Shown: one piece after another, positions 1-6,958 of the stretch
Layout of the letters: each line of letters opens with the position of its first letter
Position numbering within the stretch: the first letter of the stretch is position 1
Assembly: GCA_910579595.1 (NCBI GenBank)
Contig: CAJTVM010000017.1
Location: 1-31,856 of the forward strand
Source of the DNA: an uncultured Oscillospiraceae bacterium
Lineage (GTDB): Bacteria; Bacillota; Clostridia; Oscillospirales; Oscillospiraceae
Reading direction: 5' to 3'
Length of the DNA: 31,856 nt
Notes under the pieces: generated by a model
What the model was told of the DNA's origin: nothing
What the model saw: only the letters and a program-made list of their open reading frames with translations
Database searches by the model: none
Position numbers and translations under genes: made by a program

Positions 1-462
1 CTGAAGCGGCTGGAGGTCCGCGGGCTGGTTGTGTCTGGCAACGGCGACACCGACTTCGAGGCGCTTTATGACCTGCTGGGCAGGCTCTATGTCGTTCCCA
101 TTTCGGAGAGTATTCCCCTGCGGGCCGTGACCTTCTTGAAGATGGTTCTGCTGGATGGCGTTTCCGCATCCAAGGCCAAGCTGCTGTTCCGGCGGGATCG
201 CCCCAATCAGCGGGAGGTGCAGGTCCTGGCCCTGTCCAAGCAGGCGCTGCTGTCCACCGCCGAGCTGATCAGGTGTGCTGAGGCTGGCGTCAGCGACCTG
301 TCCACTGACCAAAAGGTCATGGCGGCACTCTACAACGATGATTTTACCACCTGTGATAACATCCGCTGGGAGATGATGCAGGCGGGAAGCCGGGAGGACG
401 TTACCTTGGCGGTTGCGAACCTCTATCTGCGTAAGCAGATCATTTTCGAGAGGCTGGGGTGA
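1..462 (+). CDS. Unrecognised protein, 5' end cut by the window edge
   Basis: The reading frame is open from the first base to a TGA at 460-462, giving 153 visible residues. A GTG at 31 lies in frame, but no Shine-Dalgarno sequence precedes it, so the gene most likely starts upstream of the window. The visible part is soluble and mixed alpha-helical in appearance, with no signal peptide, membrane segment, cysteine cluster or nucleotide-binding motif that I can recognise. I cannot assign a family. A terminator-like hairpin follows at 500-534. I am confident that it is coding, because the frame is long and uninterrupted with biased codon use. I have no basis for a function. Confidence 0.6.
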   Translation: MKRLEVRGLVVSGNGDTDFEALYDLLGRLYVVPISESIPLRAVTFLKMVLLDGVSASKAKLLFRRDRPNQREVQVLALSKQALLSTAELIRCAEAGVSDLSTDQKVMAALYNDDFTTCDNIRWEMMQAGSREDVTLAVANLYLRKQIIFERLG

Positions 463-499
463 TGAAATCCCTGCATCCATATCATGCTGGCGGCATGAA

Positions 500-534
500 G
501 AAGGGCGGCGCTTCATTGTGAGGCGCCGCCCTTC
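500..534. terminator. Convergent, probably bidirectional terminator hairpin
   Basis: A 14-bp stem (500-513 with 521-534, one G-U pair) closes a 7-nt loop. It lies between the end of the partial plus-strand gene (462) and the end of the minus-strand DUF2461 gene (559). The U-tract is poor on both sides, so termination may be weak. Confidence 0.6.
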
Positions 535-558
535 GGTAGTTTACAAAGAAATCGCCCG

Positions 559-1242
559 TCACCTGGCAGGCATTTTGAATCCTATAAGGGCACTGTTCAG
601 ATAATCGTTAAATGGTTTCATCAATCGGAAAATATCTGCCGCTTTGGACAAGAACAGATCGCTGTCTGCTAGGTCTTTATCCTGGATAGGATATTCAAGA
701 TACCAGCTCTTATATTTCAGATATTCTGCCTGGGGATGATCCTTCTCGTATCCAGCCGGGACATTTTTCAGTGCTGATCCGCCCACGGTAAAGTGCTCCT
801 GAAAAGACGGAGCGGTAATGATCGCTTCCCACTCGCTGCCGTGCTTCGAGATATAATCCCGCACCGTCCTGGTGGCGTCCTTGAACATATCAGCGAACAG
901 GCCACCGCCCAGGAAGGACTGCCCGCCCGGCTTGAGCATCAGATAGTAGCCCACCGGAATGGGCAGCTTTCCCATGGAGGAGATGTGCGCCCGGAACGCG
1001 GGGTTATAGGGAGACTTGTCATGGCTGAATCTGGTGTCCCGAACCAGCTTGAAGGTCAGTTCCCTGGGGGCGTGGCCGAGGATGCTGCCGTCAAATTCCC
1101 CAATTCGGACAATCAGCGCCTGGATCAGTTCCTCAAACTGCCCGTTGGCCGCCTGGTACTCGGCCTTATGGGCGTGATACCATTCCCGGTTGTTGTTGGC
1201 GCTCAGCTCGGTCAGATAGTCCAAAATCATCTGTGTATTCAT
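559..1242 (-). CDS. DUF2461 family protein
   Basis: This 227-residue protein matches the DUF2461 (TIGR02453) family in length and landmarks. The N-terminal motif NNNREWYHAHKAEY (residues 16-29) and the central RDTRFSHDKSPYNPAFRAH (about residues 69-87) are the family's two most recognisable blocks, and a glycine-rich GGGLFAD block follows. The biochemical role of the family is unknown. The protein looks cytoplasmic, with no membrane segment. It starts 11 nt after the sigma-factor gene at 1254-2099, and its purine-rich ribosome site (GGGGGTGGAG) overlaps the end of that gene, so the two are almost certainly co-transcribed. Whether the pairing with an ECF sigma factor is functional is not evident. 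Confidence 0.9.
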   Translation of the reverse strand: MNTQMILDYLTELSANNNREWYHAHKAEYQAANGQFEELIQALIVRIGEFDGSILGHAPRELTFKLVRDTRFSHDKSPYNPAFRAHISSMGKLPIPVGYYLMLKPGGQSFLGGGLFADMFKDATRTVRDYISKHGSEWEAIITAPSFQEHFTVGGSALKNVPAGYEKDHPQAEYLKYKSWYLEYPIQDKDLADSDLFLSKAADIFRLMKPFNDYLNSALIGFKMPAR

Positions 1243-1253
1243 CGCTCCACCCC

Positions 1254-2099
1254 CTATGCTTCCGCAACCGTGGAAAAGGCCGGGCCGTTCAGAAAGTCAC
1301 GGATCATCCGCTTTAACCGCTCTGTGGACTGGTATGCCCGACAGAACGAGAATTGCTGGGAGTATCCGTCGATCTCCTCCATGGCCGCTTTCACCTCCAC
1401 AGCGGTATCGCTTGGCTTGGCAGCGGTAAAGTCCAGCCGGTCGGGGGCGATCCGGTGATTCTGGATGGCATAGTTGACACGGTTCACGCAATGGCAGGTT
1501 CCCTCTCCATACTCACCGCAGTATTCGGAGAGAAAATCAGCCATCTTTTTCCGCACTCTGGAAAGCCGCTGTCGATAGGCTTCTGGAGAGATGCCCAGGA
1601 TGTCCCCGGCGATCCGGCTGTCAACACGGAACATCGTTCCCAGAATGAAGATGCAGCGGCTCTCCGGGTCCAGGCACTGGAGCATGACGTTCGTACAGGA
1701 CAGCTTCAGCTCTTCGGCCAAGATTGCCTTTTCTACATTTTGGGTCAGGTCGGGCACATCCTGAATCCTTCCGCTGCGGATGTCATCTCCGTAGAACTCA
1801 AAGCTCAGAGGGAATTGGGCGAACATATGCTTCTTGTAGTCTTTGAGATGGTTCACCGCAATACGGAAGACCCAGGTGGTGAAGGTGCTCTCCCCTTTGA
1901 AGGAGGAGAGGTGGGTCATTACCTTCAGAAGAATGTCCTGAGACGCATCCTCCGCGTCATGAAATGTGCCCAGCATCCGCAGGGACAGGTTGAACACCAG
2001 ATCCTGCACACCGGCCAGCACCGTCTCCAGCGCGGCCTTATCCCCGGCGGTAGCCTGTCCAATCAGTTCAGACAGCTCTTGATTTTCTTTTGTGCTCAT
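1254..2099 (-). CDS. ECF-like sigma-70 factor with long C-terminal extension
   Basis: The N-terminal half is a sigma-70 region 2 (motif FHDAEDASQDILLKV, about residues 45-59, then FTTWVFRIAVNHLKDYKK). The middle is a region 4 helix-turn-helix (DILGISPEAYRQRLSRVRKKM, about residues 170-190). It would direct RNA polymerase to a small alternative regulon. At 281 residues it is about 100 longer than a usual ECF factor. The extra C-terminal part contains a cysteine cluster (CGEYGEGTCHCVNRV) that could bind zinc or sense redox state, which is inference. ATG start with AGGAGGTG about 5 nt upstream. It is followed by the DUF2461 gene in one operon. No membrane anti-sigma gene lies next to it, so the C-terminal extension may serve as a built-in regulator. 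Confidence 0.85.
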   Translation of the reverse strand: MSTKENQELSELIGQATAGDKAALETVLAGVQDLVFNLSLRMLGTFHDAEDASQDILLKVMTHLSSFKGESTFTTWVFRIAVNHLKDYKKHMFAQFPLSFEFYGDDIRSGRIQDVPDLTQNVEKAILAEELKLSCTNVMLQCLDPESRCIFILGTMFRVDSRIAGDILGISPEAYRQRLSRVRKKMADFLSEYCGEYGEGTCHCVNRVNYAIQNHRIAPDRLDFTAAKPSDTAVEVKAAMEEIDGYSQQFSFCRAYQSTERLKRMIRDFLNGPAFSTVAEA

Positions 2100-2176
2100 A
2101 AAAACACCTCCTGAAGAGATTAGACTGGCACAAACTGGATTTGTGACAAGAAACTCAAACTTTTTTTGTGGATGTA

Positions 2177-2205
2177 TTTATGATGACAGTATAAAGGAGT
2201 ATCAA
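2177..2205 (-). promoter_or_regulatory. Promoter of the sigma-factor/DUF2461 operon
   Basis: On the minus strand a -35 box TTGATA (2205-2200) and a -10 box CATAAA (2182-2177) are separated by exactly 17 nt. The spacer contains CTGTCAT (2189-2183), which recurs as an inverted pair upstream at 2261-2291. Confidence 0.55.
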
Positions 2206-2260
2206 GATTTTCACAACATCTTTTTCCCTCAAAAAATATTGGACACTCGTGCAGAAAACA

Positions 2261-2291
2261 CTGTCATATTCTCTTGTTTATAGTATGACAG
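2261..2291. repeat. Inverted repeat CTGTCATA / TATGACAG upstream of the sigma-factor promoter
   Basis: CTGTCATA (2261-2268) and TATGACAG (2284-2291) form an 8-bp inverted repeat with a 15-nt spacer. It lies in the AT-rich gap between the sigma-factor promoter and the end of the next locus. A third copy of the 7-mer lies inside the promoter. It could be an operator or a weak hairpin; nothing else is visible in this gap. Confidence 0.4.
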
Positions 2292-2317
2292 CAAAAAAAG
2301 AGGGCGGCCTTCGCTGT

Positions 2318-2440
2318 TCACTGGTCAAGGTTGCGCCACTGGGGGCTGGAGCCGCACCCAATCAGCAGCCGCCGGGCCCCCAGGTAGCGCCCTTGCTGGT
2401 TCAGAAGGCCGATCACGGCCTCCTGCTGTAGGTCTGCCAC
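2318..2440 (-). CDS. Short coding-like ORF (40 codons), small protein or gene remnant
   Basis: A frame of 40 codons runs from a GTG at 2440 to a TGA at 2318-2320. The GTG lies 2 nt after the TAA stop of the anti-sigma-like gene. By my count GC by codon position is about 77/42/85%, the signature of real coding sequence in a GC-rich genome. The product begins VADLQQEAVIGLLNQQ and ends SSPQWRNLDQ. I do not recognise it. No clear ribosome site precedes the GTG, so it could be translationally coupled to the upstream gene, or it could be the surviving end of a larger, frameshifted gene. Confidence 0.4.
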   Translation of the reverse strand: MADLQQEAVIGLLNQQGRYLGARRLLIGCGSSPQWRNLDQ

Positions 2441-2442
2441 AT

Positions 2443-3534
2443 TTAACCGTCCGGGAGATTCCCGGCGGGGGCGTGATAGCCGGGGCCTGCCGCTTCCTGG
2501 GTGCGGTGGGTGTGCGCCGTGCCGTCCACGCAGTAGGGGCAGTCGCTGTCGTAATCATCCACGCTGTCGTCCCAGTTTGGCTCGTAGTTGGGTTCACCTG
2601 CGCTGTAGCCAGGGCCGGCCTCCGGCGGCCTGGCCCCCGCTGAGCTGATCCCGGACAGATCCAGCCCCTCCACGATGGCCCAGCGGACGAACCGGGAGAC
2701 AAGCTCCTCCACCGCCCTATCCTGGGTGCCGTAGGCCTTCAGGCGGCAGCCCACGCCGTTGGCGATAAACTCCACCTCTCGGGATACGTCCATATAGACG
2801 CCCCGCTCCGTATCGCCGTAGGCTCCCGCGCTATTCACGCCGCTGACCTCTACGCCCCATACATTGGTGATGGTGCGCTGTTCCCCCATCGCCACACAGC
2901 AGGTAGGGGGCATATGGTTGGGGGACAGCTCCAGGCTGAACGCGGTGTCCGCATTCTCCCCCCAGAGGCTCATCATCCACACCGTGCCGTCGGCCTCAAA
3001 ACCCACGGTGCCGCTAAATCTACATTCACCCCAGTTCAAATGGGCTGTGAGCGCGTCCTCGCCTCCCACCAGTGCCAGCGCGTCATCCCTGGTGGCAGCC
3101 CGCAGCCCTCCGTCCGGCGGGGCCAGGGAGTAATCCGTCCCGACGCCGGACGGTGGACCGTACTCAATATAGGGCAGGACGAAGTAGGAGGTGACCTCTC
3201 CATCTGAAATTTCGTATCCATCGATGGTTTTCATCCCCGGCTCGATTTCATCCCCAGGCTCCACAATGGCGATGTCGGGGATGGCGGACTCCTCGATATC
3301 GGCGATTTCCGGCACTATTTCGGCATTGGGGCGGAAGTTGTCCGCCAACGCGTCCCAGCCGCCATGGCCCAGACCCCAGGCCCCCACGCCGCACACCAGC
3401 GCCAGCGCCGCTGCGATTCCGCCGTACTTTTTCCATGCTGTGGGGCGCTTCTGCGGCGGCTCCAACTCCAGCAGCCGCTGGTGGAGGGTGTCGGAAACCT
3501 GTCGCTCGTCCATATACTCAAAGTATTTCTTCAT
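2443..3534 (-). CDS. Membrane-anchored anti-sigma-factor-like protein
   Basis: This 363-residue protein has a short cytoplasmic N-terminus (residues 1-36, charged, starting MKKYFEYMDERQVSDTLHQR). One membrane segment follows (about 38-58, GGIAAALALVCGVGAWGLG), then a large extracellular domain. The acidic C-terminus contains CPYC and a His-containing TAHTH stretch. Its ATG overlaps the stop of the ECF sigma gene by 4 nt (ATGA), the usual arrangement for an anti-sigma factor that holds its sigma partner at the membrane. No classical zinc-binding HxxxCxxC anti-sigma motif is present in the N-terminus, so the assignment rests on topology and gene pairing. The sensed signal cannot be read from the sequence. 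Confidence 0.7.
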   Translation of the reverse strand: MKKYFEYMDERQVSDTLHQRLLELEPPQKRPTAWKKYGGIAAALALVCGVGAWGLGHGGWDALADNFRPNAEIVPEIADIEESAIPDIAIVEPGDEIEPGMKTIDGYEISDGEVTSYFVLPYIEYGPPSGVGTDYSLAPPDGGLRAATRDDALALVGGEDALTAHLNWGECRFSGTVGFEADGTVWMMSLWGENADTAFSLELSPNHMPPTCCVAMGEQRTITNVWGVEVSGVNSAGAYGDTERGVYMDVSREVEFIANGVGCRLKAYGTQDRAVEELVSRFVRWAIVEGLDLSGISSAGARPPEAGPGYSAGEPNYEPNWDDSVDDYDSDCPYCVDGTAHTHRTQEAAGPGYHAPAGNLPDG

Positions 3535-4013
3535 ATCAATTCTCCTTTTTCGTTATCGGTCAGGTAACGTCTTAATGCCTCCCGGGCGCGGCTGAGGTGG
3601 GATCGCACCGTGCCGGGCCGCTGGCCTAAAATCATCCCGATCTCCTCTGAGGTGTAGCCCTCGTAGTAGTGCAGATGCACCGCCGAGCGCTGGTTGGCGG
3701 GCAGGGCCAGGATAGCCTCCATCAGCTCCTGACTGTCCCCGTCCGGGGCCGGGTACACATCCAGCAGCTCCACCGCCGGGTGGCGCTTGCGGGTGCGCAG
3801 GGTGCTCTTGCAGCGGTTGGCCGTCACCTTCAGCAGCCACGCCTTTTCGTGCTCCCCGTCCCGCAGCTCCGGGCGTTTTTCCAGATAGCGCAGGTAGGCG
3901 TCCTGCACTGCGTCCTCCGCCTCCTGCACATCGCCCAGAATGGCCAGCGCCGTGCGGAACAGGGTGTTTTCATACTTGTTTACCAATTCTTCCAACCGGT
4001 TGGAGTGGCTCAC
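3531..4013 (-). CDS. ECF RNA polymerase sigma factor
   Basis: At 160 residues this is a typical two-domain ECF sigma factor. Region 2 spans about residues 10-75 (DVQEAEDAVQDAYLRYL, then EKAWLLKVTANRCKSTLR). Region 4 spans about 100-155 (EGYTSEEIGMILGQRPGTVR), with the helix-turn-helix that reads the -35 element. The start is a GTG at 4013, chosen because a perfect AGGAGGTG lies 5-6 nt upstream. Its end overlaps the anti-sigma-like gene by 4 nt, so the two are translationally coupled. The leader is preceded by an AAC...CGT ECF-type promoter (4080-4106), which suggests autoregulation. It resembles the sigma factor at 9079-9567 and may be a paralogue of it. Confidence 0.93.
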   Translation of the reverse strand: MSHSNRLEELVNKYENTLFRTALAILGDVQEAEDAVQDAYLRYLEKRPELRDGEHEKAWLLKVTANRCKSTLRTRKRHPAVELLDVYPAPDGDSQELMEAILALPANQRSAVHLHYYEGYTSEEIGMILGQRPGTVRSHLSRAREALRRYLTDNEKGELI

Positions 4014-4079
4014 TGTTCCACCTCCTTTCGTTGTCGCAAAACCTGAAGGACGGCTTTGCGGGGCCCCTTCTGTCTATAA

Positions 4080-4106
4080 CACGCCCCAGCGGGGCGGATT
4101 GTTGCA
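4080..4106 (-). promoter_or_regulatory. ECF-type (autoregulatory) promoter of the sigma/anti-sigma operon
   Basis: On the minus strand TGCAAC (4106-4101) is followed after 17 nt by CGTG (4083-4080). ECF factors of the SigM/SigW kind read an AAC-containing -35 and a CGT-containing -10, so this is a plausible self-recognised promoter. No sigma-A -35 box lies at the right distance, although TTATAG overlaps downstream. Confidence 0.5.
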
Positions 4107-4127
4107 CCGGGGAGAAATTTTTTACTC

Positions 4128-4156
4128 TGGTCAATTCCCGCAACATATGATATACT
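4128..4156 (+). promoter_or_regulatory. Promoter of the NYN-domain gene
   Basis: TGGTCA (4128-4133), a 17-nt spacer and TATACT (4151-4156) with a TG extension at 4148-4149 form an extended -10 promoter. It diverges from the ECF promoter at 4080-4106. Confidence 0.6.
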
Positions 4157-4200
4157 AAAATCCATCAGCTCGGCAACCAAGGGAAAAGGAGAGCCCAACT

Positions 4201-4944
4201 ATGGAAAACGAACTGCGCTTAGCAGTCCTTATCGACGCGGACAACGCCCCCCGCACCGCCCTGCGGGAGATCATGGCGGAGGTGGCGGTATACGGCGCGG
4301 CCACCATCAAGCGCATCTACGGCGACTGGACGGCCCCCAACATGGGCGGCTGGAAGCCTCTGCTGCTGGAGCACGCCATCACCCCATTCCAGCAGTACAG
4401 CTACACCACCGGGAAAAACGCCACCGACTCGGCTATGATTATCGACGCTATGGACATTTTGTATTCCGGCAACTGCGGCGGCTTTGTGCTGGTGAGCAGC
4501 GACAGTGATTTCACCCGTCTGGCCACCCGTCTGCGGGAGGCCGGGATGAAGGTGTACGGCATGGGGGAGAAAAAAACGCCCAAGCCCTTCATTGTGGCCT
4601 GCGACAAGTTTGTCTACATCGAATCCCTGAAGGCCGCCGAGCAGGAAGCCCCCGCTCCGGCGGGCAAGGCAAAGAAAAAGGCCCCCGCCCCTGCGGAAAG
4701 CCCCGCTCTGTCTGTCAAAGAGCTTATCGCCCAGTCGGTGGAGGATCTGGCGGACGAGGACGGCTACGCCTACTTGGGCGATTTGGGCACGCTGCTGATC
4801 AAAAAGCAGCCGGACTTTGACGCCCGGAATTACGGCTATGCCAAGCTGTCCCGGTTTATCGCCGCCCTGGACGGCTTTGAGATCGATGAACGGCATAACG
4901 CCAAGTATCAGGGCACCCAGGTGTTCGTGCGCAACAAAAAATGA
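4201..4944 (+). CDS. NYN-domain protein with C-terminal LOTUS/OST-HTH domain
   Basis: Residues 5-145 form a NYN (PIN-like, LabA/DUF88 group) domain, a fold of metal-dependent RNases. The acidic residues expected for the metal site are visible in LIDADN (D12, D14), in ATDSAMIIDAMD (D76 and later Asp) and in SSDSDF (D101, D103). A Pro/Ala/Lys-rich linker (about 148-170) follows. The C-terminal part (about 172-247, VKELIAQSVEDL to TQVFVRN) has the layout of an OST-HTH/LOTUS RNA-binding domain. The combination suggests an RNA-processing or decay enzyme; the target is unknown. ATG start with AAAGGAG about 10 nt upstream. It stands alone, with its own promoter and terminator. Confidence 0.88.
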   Translation: MENELRLAVLIDADNAPRTALREIMAEVAVYGAATIKRIYGDWTAPNMGGWKPLLLEHAITPFQQYSYTTGKNATDSAMIIDAMDILYSGNCGGFVLVSSDSDFTRLATRLREAGMKVYGMGEKKTPKPFIVACDKFVYIESLKAAEQEAPAPAGKAKKKAPAPAESPALSVKELIAQSVEDLADEDGYAYLGDLGTLLIKKQPDFDARNYGYAKLSRFIAALDGFEIDERHNAKYQGTQVFVRNKK

Positions 4945-4948
4945 GGAA

Positions 4949-4978
4949 ACGGGCCGCTGCGGTTTTGCAGCGGCCCGT
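4949..4978. terminator. Bidirectional terminator
   Basis: A 12-bp perfect stem (4949-4960 with 4967-4978) with a 6-nt loop sits between two convergent genes. On the minus strand a T-rich run follows, and on the plus strand GTCCGTTTTA, so it can serve both. Confidence 0.8.
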
Positions 4979-4983
4979 CCGTT

Positions 4984-5664
4984 TTATTGCTCAAAGCGTT
5001 TCATGATAGCGTCCTCCAGCTTATCGCCGTATTTCATAGCCAGCAGAAATACGGCCAGCCCGGCGGCGCCCAGCAGCGCCATGCCCCACAGGGGAATGGA
5101 CACCGTGGCACTGCCCACCATACAGGCCACCAGCAGCCCCCAGGGCCGGGCCGCGATCACCAGCAGGAAAAACCGTTTGAAGGAGATGTCCGTCAGCCCC
5201 GCCAGGATGCACAGCAGGTCATCGGGGAAGAAGGGGAACAGGAAGGCCAGCAGCAGGAATACGTCCCGCTTGCGGCGGATCACGTCCAGGTAGCGATCGG
5301 ACAGCTTTTCGCTGACGAATTGCCCGGCGAATTTCTGCCCCAGCAGCCGGGCCAGCATAAACACGATGGCGGAACCTGCCGCCACCGCCCCCCAGGTGAG
5401 CAGGAAGGACGGCCACAGCCCGAACAGGAACGCCCCCGCCGCGGCGGTGATGTTGCTGGGGATGGGGGCGATGACCACGGAGATCAGCTGGATGCCGAAA
5501 TAAGCCAGGTGCGACCAGGGGGTGCAGCGGCTGATGTACTCCCCCAGCGCCTCCGGCGAGCGGGCCGCCTGGAAGAACCCGGTGGCGTACAGCGCCCAGG
5601 CGCTGCCGGCTAAAATGGCGATGGTTATCACCCAAAGGAGGATTTTGATTCTCTTGCTCTCCAT
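4984..5664 (-). CDS. TVP38/TMEM64 family (DedA-like) membrane protein
   Basis: This 226-residue protein has about six hydrophobic segments. One lies near the N-terminus (about 8-28). The family core follows: a re-entrant stretch IAPIPSNITAAAGAFLFG (about 65-82) and a second one around FLFPFFPDDLLCILAGLTDI (about 142-161), whose FPF.PDD pattern is characteristic of TVP38/TMEM64 proteins. The protein sits in the cytoplasmic membrane. Relatives in the DedA superfamily are implicated in lipid flipping or envelope homeostasis, but the exact role of this group is unsettled. It is monocistronic, with its own extended -10 promoter and a terminator shared with the convergent NYN gene. Confidence 0.9.
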   Translation of the reverse strand: MESKRIKILLWVITIAILAGSAWALYATGFFQAARSPEALGEYISRCTPWSHLAYFGIQLISVVIAPIPSNITAAAGAFLFGLWPSFLLTWGAVAAGSAIVFMLARLLGQKFAGQFVSEKLSDRYLDVIRRKRDVFLLLAFLFPFFPDDLLCILAGLTDISFKRFFLLVIAARPWGLLVACMVGSATVSIPLWGMALLGAAGLAVFLLAMKYGDKLEDAIMKRFEQ

Positions 5665-5708
5665 AACGTTTCCCTGCTTTCCGATGCGGGTTTTTGTCTG
5701 TTCCCTAT

Positions 5709-5738
5709 ATTATACCAGGACGCGGGAAAGCACAACAA
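5709..5738 (-). promoter_or_regulatory. Promoter of the TVP38/TMEM64 gene
   Basis: Reading the minus strand, a perfect TATAAT (5714-5709) is preceded by TGG (extended -10). A TTGTTG-like -35 box lies about 18 nt further upstream. Confidence 0.6.
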
Positions 5739-5787
5739 AGGTTCTCCTAAAAAATTATGAAGAATTGTTTAGGATTGGACGGAAACG

Positions 5788-5820
5788 AAAGCCCCCCGGA
5801 GCATTGCTCCGGGGGGCTTC
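5788..5820 (-). terminator. Terminator of the rpsF-ssb-rpsR operon
   Basis: A very stable stem of about 14 bp (AAGCCCCCCGGAGC pairing with its complement across a 3-nt loop) begins 10 nt after the rpsR stop. On the minus strand it is followed by TTTCGTTT. Confidence 0.85.
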
Positions 5821-5830
5821 TATGGCGATT

Positions 5831-6073
5831 TTAGTCGGTCACGTAGGGCAGCAGGGCCACATGACGGGCGCGCTTGATGGCGTCGGTCAGCTGGCGCTGG
5901 TGCATGGCGCAGGTGCCGGTGGTGCGGCGGGGCAGGATCTTGGAACGCTCGGACAGATAGCGCTTGAGCTTCTGGGCGTCCTTGTAATCGATCTGTTCCA
6001 CCTTGTCCACACAGAACGCGCACACTTTGCGGCGCTTGCGGCTGCCGCGGGGCTTCGCATTATCCATAGCCAT
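5831..6073 (-). CDS. rpsR: 30S ribosomal protein S18
   Basis: This 80-residue protein has the S18 core (IDYKDAQKLKRYLSERSKILPRR and TGTCAMHQRQLTDAIKRARHVALLP). S18 binds S6 and 16S rRNA in the platform of the small subunit. The CAFC pair (residues 18-21) together with C and H in GTCAMH matches the zinc-binding (C+) form of S18. The ATG at 6073 is chosen because AAAGGAGG lies about 10 nt upstream; a second ATG two codons later is less well placed. It is the last gene of the rpsF-ssb-rpsR operon, the order also seen in Bacillus. Confidence 0.98.
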   Translation of the reverse strand: MAMDNAKPRGSRKRRKVCAFCVDKVEQIDYKDAQKLKRYLSERSKILPRRTTGTCAMHQRQLTDAIKRARHVALLPYVTD

Positions 6074-6115
6074 AATTGGCAGACCTCCTTTATGTGAGAT
6101 AAGCCCTTCCTTCGC

Positions 6116-6619
6116 TTAGAAGGGCAGATCGCCGTCGTCGTCGGCCAGCTCCGAGAACTGGTCGCCCCCCGACGGGATGCCGTAATCGGCAGCGGGGGCT
6201 GGGGCCGCGGGACGGCTGGGTTGGCCGCCGTAGCCGCCGCCGTAATTCCCGCCATAGCTGCCGCCCCGATCCCCGGAGTAGCTGCTGTCGCCGTCCCGCT
6301 TGGAGTCGCCGAAATAGACGTTGTCTGCCACTACCTCGGCGGAGCGGCGCTTGTTGCCCTCCTTGTCGGTCCAGTCGCGGATTTGCAGACGGCCCTCCAC
6401 CACGGCCATACGGCCCCGGGTGAAGTAGCGGGAAACGAACTCGCCGGTACCGCGCCAGGCCACCACGTCGATCCAGTCGGTGGCCCGCTCGCCGGTGGTC
6501 TTGTCCCGGAAATCCCGGTCAACCGCCAGGGTAAAGGTGGACACCGGGGTACCGGTCTGGGTATGGCGCAGTTCCGGGTCACGGGCCAGACGGCCCATGA
6601 TTACAATGTGATTGAGCAT
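6116..6619 (-). CDS. ssb: Single-stranded DNA-binding protein
   Basis: At 167 residues this is a standard bacterial SSB. An OB-fold spans residues 1-105 (starting MLNHIVIMGRLARDPE, with WIDVVAWRGTGEFV and the GRLQIRDWTDKEGNKR strand). A glycine- and proline-rich flexible tail follows (about 112-158), ending in the acidic tip DDDGDLPF that recruits replication and repair partners. It coats single-stranded DNA during replication and recombination. GGGGGAG lies about 6 nt before the ATG. It sits between rpsF and rpsR, a conserved Firmicutes arrangement that ties SSB supply to growth. Confidence 0.98.
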   Translation of the reverse strand: MLNHIVIMGRLARDPELRHTQTGTPVSTFTLAVDRDFRDKTTGERATDWIDVVAWRGTGEFVSRYFTRGRMAVVEGRLQIRDWTDKEGNKRRSAEVVADNVYFGDSKRDGDSSYSGDRGGSYGGNYGGGYGGQPSRPAAPAPAADYGIPSGGDQFSELADDDGDLPF

Positions 6620-6633
6620 TTTGTGCTCCCCCT

Positions 6634-6930
6634 TCAGTCTTCCTTGCTGACGATGATGGAGCGCATGACGCTGACGTTGATGCGCATGAGACGATCCAGC
6701 TCAGCGGGGAACGCGGGGTCGGCGGAGAAAGTCATCAGGACGTAGTAGCCCTCTTCCAGATCGTTGATGGGGTAGGCCAGACGGCGCTTGCCCCACTCGT
6801 CCACCTCGGCCACGGTGCCGCGGCCTTCGGCCAGTTCCTTGAAGCGGGCCACCAGGGCGGCGGTTTCCTCCTCACCCAGGGTGGGGTTGAGGATGTAGAG
6901 CACCTCGTAATTGCTGCTTACTTTTGCCAT
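6634..6930 (-). CDS. rpsF: 30S ribosomal protein S6
   Basis: This 98-residue protein carries the S6 fold and its landmarks: NYEVLYILNPTLGEEE at the start, WGKRRLAYPINDLEEGYYVLM in the middle, and a C-terminal RLMRINVSVMRSIIV strand. S6 pairs with S18 on the central domain of 16S rRNA. The start has a strong AGGAGGTG about 8 nt upstream. It is the first gene of the operon. Its roughly 90-nt leader folds into two hairpins (6959-7014) and may carry the known S6:S18 feedback site. Confidence 0.98.
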   Translation of the reverse strand: MAKVSSNYEVLYILNPTLGEEETAALVARFKELAEGRGTVAEVDEWGKRRLAYPINDLEEGYYVLMTFSADPAFPAELDRLMRINVSVMRSIIVSKED

Positions 6931-6958
6931 TGCTTTTGCACCTCCTTATGGGCTTATG

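Noticed and set aside
4051..4067. Similarity of CGGCTTTGCGGGGCCCC to 20731-20748
   Set aside because: Seventeen GC-rich bases with a one-base gap, in two unrelated leaders, are not enough to call a dispersed repeat without counting copies in the genome.
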